A DNA stretch of 55,785 nucleotides from a virus, in the IMG/VR virus record IMGVR_UViG_3300031652_000003, positions 1 through 55,785 of that record; one strand, given 5' to 3'. Numbering within the stretch: position 1 is the stretch's first letter; each line of letters starts with the position of its first letter. The notes beneath the pieces were generated by a model, which saw only the letters and a list, made by a program, of their open reading frames with translations, was not told the origin of the DNA and searched no databases. A program made the translations under genes and the position numbers. Shown here piece by piece: positions 14,908 through 22,230 of the stretch.

Positions 14908-15826
14908 GAAATATATGCACATAGAGCGTTTCGGTACTACAGAAGTACAAAATATTGAATTAGGAGAATGTTATATTTTCCCTAAAATAGATGGAACAAA
15001 TTCTAGTATATGGTTAGATGAAAACGGAGAGCTACAAGCAGGAAGCCGTAAACGGCATTTAAGAATAGATGATGATAACGCTGGTTTTTGTAAATGGGCT
15101 AAAGAACAACCTAATTTACTGGCTTATTTAAAAGAAAATCCAACGCATAGACTGTTCGGTGAATGGCTTGTGCCTCATAGTTTAAAAACATACCGCGATG
15201 ATGCATGGAGACGTTTTTATGTGTTTGACGTTGCTTTAGATAAAGATGTAAGCGAAGTTAAGCACGAAGGAGATAGCTTGCTTAAATATTTGCATTACCA
15301 CGAATACAAACCTTTAATTGAAAAACATTTTATTGATTATATACCACCATTGGCAATTATTGAACGTGCAAGCTACGAACAATTTATTAAACAGCTTGAA
15401 AAGAATGTGTTTTTAATTGAGGATGGCAAAGGAGCTGGAGAAGGTATTGTAATTAAGAACTACGATTTTTCTAACCGATATGGACGGCAAACTTGGGCTA
15501 AAATTGTAACCTCTGAGTTTAAAGAAAAACACAGCAAAACAATGGGTGCGCCAAAAGTTGAAGGTAAAAAGATGGTTGAAGAAGAAATTGCAAAGAAATA
15601 TGTAACTACTGCACTTTGCGAGAAAGTGAAAGCTAAAATTGAGCTTGATAACGATGGGTTTAGTAGTAAACAAATACCAAGGCTCTTAAACACTGTTTAT
15701 TATGATGTGGTAAAAGAGGAAAGTTGGAATTTTGTAAAAGAGTTTAAGAACCCGACTATTAATTATAAGACACTACAACACTTTATTTTTGCACAAGTGA
15801 AAATATGTGTTCCGATATTATTTTAA
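14897..15826 (+). CDS. RNA ligase (nucleotidyltransferase fold)
   Basis: 309 residues. Motif I is KIDGTN with adenylated Lys30. LFGEWL (Glu89) is motif IIIa-like, EGIVIK (182-187) motif IV and WAKIV (200-204) motif V. This fits Rnl2-like or DRB0094-like RNA ligases that repair cut tRNA or other RNA. The start codon lies inside the homing endonuclease 3' end, and the N-terminal codons duplicate, in recoded form, the severed piece at 14226. The C-terminal 70 residues are not family-defining. Confidence 0.85.
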   Translation: MEFKKYMHIERFGTTEVQNIELGECYIFPKIDGTNSSIWLDENGELQAGSRKRHLRIDDDNAGFCKWAKEQPNLLAYLKENPTHRLFGEWLVPHSLKTYRDDAWRRFYVFDVALDKDVSEVKHEGDSLLKYLHYHEYKPLIEKHFIDYIPPLAIIERASYEQFIKQLEKNVFLIEDGKGAGEGIVIKNYDFSNRYGRQTWAKIVTSEFKEKHSKTMGAPKVEGKKMVEEEIAKKYVTTALCEKVKAKIELDNDGFSSKQIPRLLNTVYYDVVKEESWNFVKEFKNPTINYKTLQHFIFAQVKICVPILF

Positions 15827-15880
15827 TCAGCTTTAATTTAATAATAAAATAGCGTATTATGAGAGTATTATTTTTTTATA

Positions 15881-15896
15881 ACTGAATAAATACCAC
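15881..15896 (+). repeat. Degenerate start-associated repeat
   Basis: ACTGAATAAATACCAC keeps the AATAAATACCAC core only. It is one element of the 317-bp gap 15827-16143, which also holds a promoter, a terminator and an operator-promoter. Confidence 0.5.
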
Positions 15897-15944
15897 TTGG
15901 CAATGAATATATAGTAATGATGAATTAATTTCGATCTATAACTA

Positions 15945-15975
15945 TTGACTTATGTTATATAATTTTGTATATTCG
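15945..15975 (+). promoter_or_regulatory. Promoter of a short attenuated transcript
   Basis: TTG (15945-15947), a 20-base spacer, TATATTCG (15968-15975). Transcription would begin near 15982 and meet the terminator at 16019-16056, giving about 75 nt. Confidence 0.7.
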
Positions 15976-15994
15976 TGTTTTCATAGTAAGGTTA

Positions 15995-16039
15995 ATGATG
16001 GTTTTCATAATTAGTTTTCCCCGAGCTGCTAAGCCTTAG
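15995..16039 (+). CDS. Possible 14-codon leader peptide
   Basis: MMVFIISFPRAAKP, ending in tandem TAG stops (16037-16042) inside the terminator hairpin. A ribosome finishing this frame would disrupt the stem, as in attenuators. The frame may also be chance. Confidence 0.35.
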   Translation: MMVFIISFPRAAKP

Positions 16040-16056
16040 TAGCTCGGGGTTTTTTG
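16019..16056 (+). terminator. Strong intrinsic terminator
   Basis: CCCCGAGCTGCTAA / TTAGTAGCTCGGGG forms a 14-bp stem with one G-U pair and loop GCC, followed by TTTTTT. It ends the upstream early transcript and the short transcript from 15968. Confidence 0.92.
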
Positions 16057-16074
16057 TTTATAAACTTTAAAAAC

Positions 16075-16118
16075 ATGACATTTATCATTGTTATAGATAT
16101 AAAAAGCCTATACCTTGG
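16075..16118 (+). promoter_or_regulatory. Operator-promoter site
   Basis: ATGACATTTATCAT (16075-16088), TTG 16088-16090, a 20-base spacer, TACCTTGG (16111-16118). It restarts transcription after the terminator for the genes from 16144. Confidence 0.72.
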
Positions 16119-16143
16119 CTGAGTATTAACCAACATAAATAAT

Positions 16144-16473
16144 ATGGAATGGATAAAGCAGATGTTAAAAAAGCCTGTTAAGATAGATTTATCAAACGTA
16201 TCTATCACGGAAAGAGTTAACGCCCCACTTCATTTAAGATTACGCAGATACAAAGATATTAAACGAGAAACAAGCGAATACACAGAATGGGTTCATTGCA
16301 ATGATGACAAACTCACATCCGGCTGGCATAGTTATTCCACTGAAATAAAATTGATTCCATTTAGTGAGTATTGCAGGAGATTTTATTACGGAACACTTGA
16401 TAAAGTAAGTGATACTAGTAAAGCTCACAAATCAATTCATCATAAATTGCGTGACCAAATAGTTATACATTAG
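16144..16473 (+). CDS. Hypothetical protein
   Basis: 109 residues, basic and His-rich at the C-terminus (KAHKSIHHKLRDQIVIH). First gene of the transcript from the operator-promoter at 16075. No recognised domain. Confidence 0.6.
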   Translation: MEWIKQMLKKPVKIDLSNVSITERVNAPLHLRLRRYKDIKRETSEYTEWVHCNDDKLTSGWHSYSTEIKLIPFSEYCRRFYYGTLDKVSDTSKAHKSIHHKLRDQIVIH

Positions 16474-16509
16474 ATTTTAATTGAAATACAAATTTTAAAA
16501 AACACGAGT

Positions 16510-16869
16510 GTGGAAAAAGAATTTACAAGAGAGCAAAACCCTAACTTTTTTAAGCTGTGGGATTTGAAATGTGTGAAGCGTTGGCGTGATGACCAAAAGC
16601 ACCTGAAAGATTGGTATAGCTATAAAATATACGCTAAGACTACAAAAGATTTAGAAATGAGTGTATGGAATGGCACGCATCCAGTTAAAGAAAATACCAC
16701 CAAACATATTTGCAAGGCAGGAACTAAAGTTATGGTTTGGATGGTAAGCAGATTCGGAGATGTTGGAGTAACAGATAATTTAGAAGCACCTAAAGGATAT
16801 GATGTGAGAGGATTGAATGCCGACATTGACTTAACCGATTATGAGTTTATAGAACTGGGTGCCATTTAA
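16510..16869 (+). CDS. Hypothetical protein, GTG start
   Basis: 119 residues from GTG 16510; no suitable ATG exists near the 5' end. Trp/Lys-rich N-terminus (LWDLKCVKRWRDDQKHLKDW), then a beta-rich half. Function unknown. Confidence 0.55.
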   Translation: MEKEFTREQNPNFFKLWDLKCVKRWRDDQKHLKDWYSYKIYAKTTKDLEMSVWNGTHPVKENTTKHICKAGTKVMVWMVSRFGDVGVTDNLEAPKGYDVRGLNADIDLTDYEFIELGAI

Positions 16870-16899
16870 TTTGCAGCAACTTTAATTAAACACAGTGTA

Positions 16900-17118
16900 A
16901 TGAAAGAAAGATATGGCACTATGCCAGATAAAATAACTAATGAAGGTAATAGAATTTTACTTGAATGGTTTGATAATTTCGACTCTTGGTCTGATTACTA
17001 TACCTCAAACATCGATAATTGGGAATACAAGATAATTCAATTGTTATTTGAATGGCATTTTGACGTATTTGATTTACATTCAAAGAACCTTTGTTTCTAT
17101 TACGATGAATTAAACTAA
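16900..17118 (+). CDS. Small hypothetical protein
   Basis: 72 residues, acidic and aromatic-rich (FDNFDSWSDYYTS). No motif. It is in the same transcript as its neighbours, with gaps of 18-30 bp. Confidence 0.55.
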   Translation: MKERYGTMPDKITNEGNRILLEWFDNFDSWSDYYTSNIDNWEYKIIQLLFEWHFDVFDLHSKNLCFYYDELN

Positions 17119-17136
17119 ACTAAACAAAGATAAGTA

Positions 17137-17475
17137 ATGGAGGGATTTTATGCACAGCATGTGCAGCATGTTAAGCCTGATTGTTGGGTTGAAGGTGTTT
17201 TGACTTATATAAACGACAAAGATATTAAGAAAAAATTAATCAAACTTAATAAAGAAGGTAGATTAACATATATAGAACATTGCGGACGGTTGGAGTATTT
17301 TGATATTAACGGAAATATACGACCAATCGAACCTGTCACTTTAAGCAATGGCAAAAAATACCTCAGGCCAAGAAGAGAGCATGAACATAATTTATGTTTC
17401 CAGTACATACCTCGCAATCAAACTACAGAAGGTTACAAATACATAACTCTTAAGATAGAAGATGAAACTATTTAA
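17137..17475 (+). CDS. Hypothetical protein
   Basis: 112 residues with an N-terminal HVQHVKPDCWVEG stretch and a His/Arg-rich centre (RPRREHEHNLC). The 3' end overlaps a 19-residue lipopeptide frame. No family recognised. Confidence 0.55.
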   Translation: MEGFYAQHVQHVKPDCWVEGVLTYINDKDIKKKLIKLNKEGRLTYIEHCGRLEYFDINGNIRPIEPVTLSNGKKYLRPRREHEHNLCFQYIPRNQTTEGYKYITLKIEDETI

Positions 17476-17521
17476 CATAATATTATTAATATTCATTTTA
17501 GGATGCAGTAATGAGCGATAA
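17462..17521 (+). CDS. Tiny lipoprotein-like peptide
   Basis: 19 residues, MKLFNIILLIFILGCSNER: a signal segment with lipobox ILGC and a 4-residue tail. It overlaps both neighbouring genes (14 and 11 bases), so it would be translated by coupling. Its start resembles the peptide at 27078 (MKNLFNIILFF). Confidence 0.4.
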   Translation: MKLFNIILLIFILGCSNER

Positions 17522-17834
17522 GGTTGAGTTTATATACACAGAAGGGAAATTAGTTTATATAGTCTATAGTTTAAAATGGTGGCGTAGGGCTTTAAACTTC
17601 TTTTATCCATTTTTTAAAACATTTACGATTATAGATAACTTAGAAGCTAACGATATTGTAATAGTTGACCAAGATGGGTATAATGTGAAAAAGAAAAGCC
17701 TTGCATTTACACCAAAGCCAGGAACATATGAAATAGAGGTTGAAGAATTGACAGGTGGCAGCGTCTCAGGTTCAAGCGATACAGTAAAAGAATATTTTAG
17801 CACTACAGGAAATATAAACACTAATTATAAATAA
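17511..17834 (+). CDS. Hypothetical protein
   Basis: 107 residues. A Trp/Phe-rich patch (LKWWRRALNFFYPFFK) could be membrane-associated, followed by a beta-rich part and a Ser/Gly/Thr-rich tail. It ends just before an operator-promoter site. Function unknown. Confidence 0.55.
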   Translation: MSDKVEFIYTEGKLVYIVYSLKWWRRALNFFYPFFKTFTIIDNLEANDIVIVDQDGYNVKKKSLAFTPKPGTYEIEVEELTGGSVSGSSDTVKEYFSTTGNINTNYK

Positions 17835-17846
17835 AATTGCAAAAAC

Positions 17847-17890
17847 ATGACAAATATCATAGTTTTAATGCAACAAAACTATTACTTTTA
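17847..17890 (+). promoter_or_regulatory. Operator-promoter site
   Basis: ATGACAAATATCAT (17847-17860) with TAG in place of TTG, a 20-base spacer, TACTTTTA (17883-17890). Serves the nucleotidyltransferase-like gene at 17932. Confidence 0.7.
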
Positions 17891-17931
17891 TCGTATAATT
17901 AATTAGAGACAAACACAAGAAACTAGCAGTT

Positions 17932-18336
17932 ATGACAAGGATATTAATAGGAGGCCAAGCATTAAGAGAATTAGGAAGCGATAGACATACAAATGATGTT
18001 GATTACTTAGTTAACGACACATCAACAAAAGATGCATTTATAACTTCTGAAAAAGTTGATTTAATTAACGCGAATGGCAACAAGTTTTTTGCTGAAGTAT
18101 TTAAAATTGAAGAAGGCAACAAAATAGCAACCCCTCAGAGTTTATTAGAGCTAAAAGCTTATTCATTCGTTCAACACTGCCAAAATTTTAACTGGGCAAA
18201 AGTTGACTCAACAGAATACGATATTAAATTCTTAGTTCGCAAATTTAATCTAAAATCTATTAAGATAGCAAATAAGTACATGACATCAGGTGAATTATCT
18301 GAAATAAATAAAATTATAAATTCAGTTAAATTTTAA
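17932..18336 (+). CDS. Nucleotidyltransferase-like protein
   Basis: 134 residues. IGGQALRELGS at residues 6-16, then RHTNDVDYLV, match the GG-x-A-L...G-S-x-R-x-T-x-D-x-D pattern of minimal nucleotidyltransferases (MNT/AbiEii-like superfamily). Asp22 and Asp24 would bind metal. The third acidic residue is not obvious. It could modify a host RNA or protein, or act as a defence or counter-defence protein. The neighbour at 18349 is a possible partner. Confidence 0.65.
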   Translation: MTRILIGGQALRELGSDRHTNDVDYLVNDTSTKDAFITSEKVDLINANGNKFFAEVFKIEEGNKIATPQSLLELKAYSFVQHCQNFNWAKVDSTEYDIKFLVRKFNLKSIKIANKYMTSGELSEINKIINSVKF

Positions 18337-18348
18337 AAACTAGCAACT

Positions 18349-18702
18349 ATGAAAACTTTAGAGATTTTAAAAACAAGAAAAGAAGAAATCGTCGAAGCAA
18401 CTTTAGAAGTAATGCCACAAGCCTTGAGTGGAGACCAAGCAAACAGAACTTTTTTCTTTGAAGTGGATGAAGAAACAAATGAGTTAATAGTTGATTATCT
18501 ATACTATCTAGGAAATCAATATTTTAGCGATAATTGCTTTTATACAATTCCAAGCCACGAAACTCCAGATCCAGAAGATTATGGTTATGATTCAATCGAA
18601 GAAATGGATTTTGATTTTTGCGGTTATAGAGAATTTATTGAATATAGTATTAATAGTAATATTGCGGATTTAGAAGTACTGGAATTAAATACAATCTGTT
18701 AG
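18349..18702 (+). CDS. Acidic hypothetical protein
   Basis: 117 residues, very rich in Asp/Glu (PDPEDYGYDSIEEMDFDF). Such composition occurs in DNA-mimic anti-restriction proteins, but no family is recognised. It is coupled by a 12-bp gap to the nucleotidyltransferase-like gene and is the last early gene before the terminator. Confidence 0.55.
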   Translation: MKTLEILKTRKEEIVEATLEVMPQALSGDQANRTFFFEVDEETNELIVDYLYYLGNQYFSDNCFYTIPSHETPDPEDYGYDSIEEMDFDFCGYREFIEYSINSNIADLEVLELNTIC

Positions 18703-18706
18703 TTTC

Positions 18707-18759
18707 CTGCTAGTTTCTAGCAGATTTAATCCCCGTTTCGTAATGTCACGGGGATTTTG
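18707..18759 (+). terminator. Double hairpin terminator before the late operon
   Basis: Hairpin CTGCTAG-ttt-CTAGCAG (18707-18723) is followed by AATCCCCGT/ACGGGGATT (18728-18736 with 18748-18756) and TTTTG. It separates early and late transcription. Confidence 0.85.
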
Positions 18760-18767
18760 TATATTTG
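18760..18767 (+). promoter_or_regulatory. Late operon promoter, -7 box
   Basis: TATATTTG, a perfect TAnnTTTG, directly after the terminator. The expected -33 position has TTCG rather than TTG, so activation by a phage factor is possible. It lies about 70 bp before the small terminase gene. Confidence 0.55.
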
Positions 18768-18838
18768 CATATGTTTAATTGTAAGACAAAATAAGAAAAG
18801 CATTAACGCTAGGACATACGAATAAACAAATTAAAGAC

Positions 18839-19288
18839 ATGGCTTATTCACATAAAGAAAAGGAATTAATGTTTGATAAAATGATAGACTATATAAGCAA
18901 TGGTATGTCATTACGTACAGCATTAAAGCAAGAGGATGTGTTTAGTAAAACTATTTGGGATGAATTAATAAAAGATGAAAAAAAAAATACACGATACGCG
19001 CGCGCGTGTGCAGAGAGGGCAGATGCTATTTTTGAGGAAATAATTGAGATTGCCGATAATTCGGGTAATGACAAAATAGATTTAGGTGATGGAATTGAAG
19101 GCGTTAATCATGAAGCAATACAAAGAGATAGATTAAGAGTTGATGCTAGAAAATGGGCGGTATCAAAAATGAACCCGAAAAAGTACGGTGATAAATTAGG
19201 GTTAGAGCACTCAGGAGAGATAAAGACATCACCTTTAACTCCCGAAGCTGCAAAAGCTATAGACACTAACCTAAAAGAATCTATTTAA
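18839..19288 (+). CDS. terS: Terminase small subunit
   Basis: 149 residues. N-terminal helix-turn-helix region (YISNGMSLRTALKQEDV), then TRYARACAERADAIFEEIIE and RDRLRVDARKWAVSKMNPKK with KYGDK, the conserved core of phage small terminases. Recognises phage DNA for packaging. Stop and start of the large subunit overlap (TAATGG). Confidence 0.85.
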   Translation: MAYSHKEKELMFDKMIDYISNGMSLRTALKQEDVFSKTIWDELIKDEKKNTRYARACAERADAIFEEIIEIADNSGNDKIDLGDGIEGVNHEAIQRDRLRVDARKWAVSKMNPKKYGDKLGLEHSGEIKTSPLTPEAAKAIDTNLKESI

Positions 19289-20739
19289 TGGATTTTGATA
19301 ATCTAACAAATGATGAGATTTCAGTAGCTAGGTATAATTGTAATAAATCGCTGTTATATTTTACTAGATTTTGGTTTAGATTATTAAGAGGCTCAAAATT
19401 TATAGTCAATTGGCACCATAAGGATATATGTGAACAATTAGAAAGAGTTCAAAATTACGAATTAGAGTACTTAGGTATTAATATTCCTCCTAGGTTCAGT
19501 AAGACAGAATTAGCTGGGGTTAACTTTATTGCCCGGGGTATAGGAATGAACCCAAGCGGTAATTACCTTTATATTACAGCATCTGACGAATTACGCTCCG
19601 AAACATCGATAAGAATAAGAGACATAGTTTCTCACCCTGTATTTAACCGAATGTATGGGGTGGAAATGAAAGCCGACCAAAAGAGTAAAAACTTATGGAG
19701 AACAAAGCAGGGGGGAGGACTTAAAACTGCAACTGTATCTGGTCAAATAACTGGCTTTGGAGCTGGGCAAATGATAGACCATAGTAAAGAGTTGGAGGAT
19801 TATATAAGGGAGTTCGAAGGATGCATAGTGTTAGACGACCTCAATAAAACAGATGACGCTGAAATGCTTAATGCTAATAACACGAAGGTAGCTAGGGTTA
19901 TAGGAAACACGATTCTAAGTCGCGTAAACAGCCATGACACGCCAATAATAAACATACAACAAAGAGCTGGAACTGAGGATGCAACAGAATATTTTAATGA
20001 ACTTTATAGAGATAATGATAAAGCCGTAAATTTAGTCTATCCCATAATCTATAAAGGTGAAAGTTTATGGCCTTGGAAATTTCCAATGAAAAAAATCGAA
20101 GATTTAAAGAATAACCCTAAAACATCGCATACTTTTGAAACTCAATACATGCAGAATCCATTGCCGTTGGAAGGATTAGTATATCCCAATAAATTTCAAA
20201 CATATAAGGAATTACCTAAAGAGATTATCCAGGAAGATGGGAAAGATGTTGTTAGGTTGGTGGGTTGGTGTTTAGGTATAGTAGATTCGGCGGACAAAGG
20301 CGCAGACCATTTCTCAGCCCCCATTCTTCAAATTGTGGGCAACAGAATGTATTTAAAGGATGTTGTGTTTAACACAGATGAACTCATAACGCAAGAGGAT
20401 AAAATAGTTCAAAAGACCAAACAAAATAATGTTATTAAATGGGTGATAGAAACAAATCACGCCGGAAATTACTTTTCTGGTAGAGTAAGGAAACTTTTGC
20501 CTGATATTGAAGTGTTTGGCCAATGGTCTAGTACTAATAAAATGGGGCGTATTTTGGTTAGCGCTGGATTTTTAAATAAATATTTATTCGTCCCTGAAAA
20601 CCCCAATCATGAAATGAGTTTATTTTTAAATGAATGTTACAAACTACTTAAGACGTCGACTAAAAAAGATGACGCTCCAGACTCTTTAAGTATTGGAGTT
20701 GCTCATCTTGAAAAATATCATGGAATTTTTAACGAATAA
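19288..20739 (+). CDS. terL: Terminase large subunit
   Basis: 483 residues. Walker A-like PPRFSKTE (67-74), Walker B IVLDD (180-184), and a C-terminal RNase H-like nuclease beginning GIVDSADKGADH near residue 330, with DDAPDS near the end. An ATP-driven packaging motor and nuclease acting with the portal. Typical length. Confidence 0.95.
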   Translation: MDFDNLTNDEISVARYNCNKSLLYFTRFWFRLLRGSKFIVNWHHKDICEQLERVQNYELEYLGINIPPRFSKTELAGVNFIARGIGMNPSGNYLYITASDELRSETSIRIRDIVSHPVFNRMYGVEMKADQKSKNLWRTKQGGGLKTATVSGQITGFGAGQMIDHSKELEDYIREFEGCIVLDDLNKTDDAEMLNANNTKVARVIGNTILSRVNSHDTPIINIQQRAGTEDATEYFNELYRDNDKAVNLVYPIIYKGESLWPWKFPMKKIEDLKNNPKTSHTFETQYMQNPLPLEGLVYPNKFQTYKELPKEIIQEDGKDVVRLVGWCLGIVDSADKGADHFSAPILQIVGNRMYLKDVVFNTDELITQEDKIVQKTKQNNVIKWVIETNHAGNYFSGRVRKLLPDIEVFGQWSSTNKMGRILVSAGFLNKYLFVPENPNHEMSLFLNECYKLLKTSTKKDDAPDSLSIGVAHLEKYHGIFNE

Positions 20740-20751
20740 AACTAAATAATT

Positions 20752-21003
20752 ATGAAAAGAATAGGTAAGATTAAAATATCGGACTCATTTTTTAAAGATG
20801 AGCTTATTATAGATTTAGCACCATTATTCAGTAAGTTTATACCAATACATATAGAACATAGATTTCATCATAGAGATTGTGTTTATACTGGATATTGTGC
20901 TGATTTTGATAAAGTAGAAGATGTAATTGCAATACCGTATTACACATGTACTATGAAAAAAGATGGAGATACAATTGAAATATCATTTAATAAAGAAAAC
21001 TAA
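20752..21003 (+). CDS. Hypothetical protein in packaging operon
   Basis: 83 residues, beta-rich, with HRFHHRDC and YTCTMKKDGD segments. It is one of five small genes between terminase and portal. No family recognised. Confidence 0.55.
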   Translation: MKRIGKIKISDSFFKDELIIDLAPLFSKFIPIHIEHRFHHRDCVYTGYCADFDKVEDVIAIPYYTCTMKKDGDTIEISFNKEN

Positions 21004-21009
21004 ATAATT

Positions 21010-21321
21010 ATGAAATATAAATTAGCCAAAGCAGGCTTATTAGATTGGATATCTAAAAATAAAGTTAGATACTTTAACAATAAGCCGAAGGCGTCTAAAA
21101 GACCAAAATCCATTGCAAATTATGTAAATTATATTACTCACGGCATGGCAGTAATACAGCATCATACAGAAACTAGCTGTAGGCCATGTAAATTAATACT
21201 TACAGATATGCCAGTAATAAAGCGTAAAAAATATTTTAAAGTGATACATTATAAACAAAGTGCTTATAAGTGCGCTTATTGCGGCTGGGAAAGTGAAATA
21301 ATTACAGAAAAAATAAACTAA
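21010..21321 (+). CDS. Zinc-binding small protein
   Basis: 103 residues, very basic. TSCRPCK near residue 57 and KCAYCGWESE near residue 87 give two CxxC knuckles, a likely zinc ribbon. Possibly DNA or RNA binding. It is in the late operon after terminase. Confidence 0.6.
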   Translation: MKYKLAKAGLLDWISKNKVRYFNNKPKASKRPKSIANYVNYITHGMAVIQHHTETSCRPCKLILTDMPVIKRKKYFKVIHYKQSAYKCAYCGWESEIITEKIN

Positions 21322-21326
21322 AAATT

Positions 21327-21641
21327 ATGGAAGGAAAATATTTAATTACGACGGATAATTGGTTCTATGCGCCAGACGGCTTACAATATAGGGCGGTATG
21401 GGGTAACGTATCAATAATAGAAGATGTATTTCTAGGATTAAAAACCAATAGAAACAGCACTAATTGGTACGCCAAGATAGGTTCAGATAAAAATCACTGT
21501 ATTGTAGCAGGGTGTCAAATATATTACGCTGTTAAATGCGATTCAAAGCCAAATATAAATGATGTTGAAGATTATTCAGCTGATGCAGAAAAAGGTAAGC
21601 AGTGTTACACAAGACGCACTAATATTTATATAGCAGAATAA
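21327..21641 (+). CDS. Hypothetical protein
   Basis: 104 residues, aromatic-rich and soluble (DNWFYAPDGLQYRAVWG). No motif. It follows the zinc protein by 5 bp. Confidence 0.55.
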   Translation: MEGKYLITTDNWFYAPDGLQYRAVWGNVSIIEDVFLGLKTNRNSTNWYAKIGSDKNHCIVAGCQIYYAVKCDSKPNINDVEDYSADAEKGKQCYTRRTNIYIAE

Positions 21642-21659
21642 CAGTAAAAAAAATAAGAA

Positions 21660-21797
21660 ATGATTATGAGAAAACATAAACCATCAGGAAATAAAACGCC
21701 TGCAAAAATACAAGCTGTTATTGACGCATTGAAAGAAGATTCATATTCAAACTACTCAGAATGTATAGATAATCATAGAAAAACAAAAAGACTATGA
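21660..21797 (+). CDS. Small hypothetical protein
   Basis: 45 residues: a basic, Lys/Pro-rich start (MIMRKHKPSGNKTPAK) followed by a helix. Overlaps the next gene by the ATGA junction, which supports it as real. Confidence 0.55.
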   Translation: MIMRKHKPSGNKTPAKIQAVIDALKEDSYSNYSECIDNHRKTKRL

Positions 21798-22015
21798 CAG
21801 CGCGAAACATTAAGACAGGTATAACTTACGAAGGAGGAAGAACTTATATAGGTAGTATTATAGGTCTTGACAGAGTCACATTATGGAGATGGGAAACTAA
21901 AAAAAATATAATTGAAGAAGAGTACAATGGGTATATAGTAAGATTTGATAACGTTGTGAGAGAAAAACAGAGGAAAGGGCAAAATCTAGAAAATTATAGG
22001 CATTATAAAAAATAA
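21794..22015 (+). CDS. Small putative HTH protein
   Basis: 73 residues. IGSIIGLDRVTLWRWE resembles the recognition part of a helix-turn-helix, flanked by basic tails. It lies just before the tRNA gene. A regulatory role is possible but unproven. Confidence 0.5.
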   Translation: MTARNIKTGITYEGGRTYIGSIIGLDRVTLWRWETKKNIIEEEYNGYIVRFDNVVREKQRKGQNLENYRHYKK

Positions 22016-22026
22016 TCCTCTCAAAT

Positions 22027-22115
22027 GGAAAAGTAAGTCCATAACTGGTATTGGCGCGCCCTGCTAAGGCGTTCATCGTTAGTTCGGTGTAAGAGTTCGA
22101 GTCTCTTCTTTTCCG
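22027..22115 (+). tRNA. tRNA-Ser(GCU)
   Basis: 89 nt. Acceptor GGAAAAG / CTTTTCC, a D-arm with GG, anticodon arm CGCC-CTGCTAA-GGCG (anticodon GCU), a long class II variable arm (CATCG/CGGTG), T-arm AAGAG-TTCGAGT-CTCTT, and discriminator G, as in tRNA-Ser. CCA is not fully encoded. It reads AGC and AGU. It is unusual in sitting inside the late operon, so it must be processed from the late transcript. Confidence 0.93.
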
Positions 22116-22158
22116 CAAAGTAATAAATACATGGTGTAAACGTTGCAATAATACTCAG

Positions 22159-22199
22159 CTTAACATAATATTACTTAACATAATATTACTTAACATAAT
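22159..22199 (+). repeat. 15-bp tandem repeat, nearly three copies
   Basis: CTTAACATAATATTA at 22159, 22174 and (partial) 22189. It leads into an internal -7-like box at 22207 upstream of the portal gene. It could bind a regulator or be AT-rich slippage. Confidence 0.85.
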
Positions 22200-22206
22200 G
22201 TTTTTG

Positions 22207-22214
22207 TAATTTTG
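22207..22214 (+). promoter_or_regulatory. Internal promoter candidate before portal
   Basis: TAATTTTG fits TAnnTTTG, but no TTG lies at the -33 position, which falls in the tandem repeat. Confidence 0.35.
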
Positions 22215-22230
22215 TGTAAACATGTTTTAA

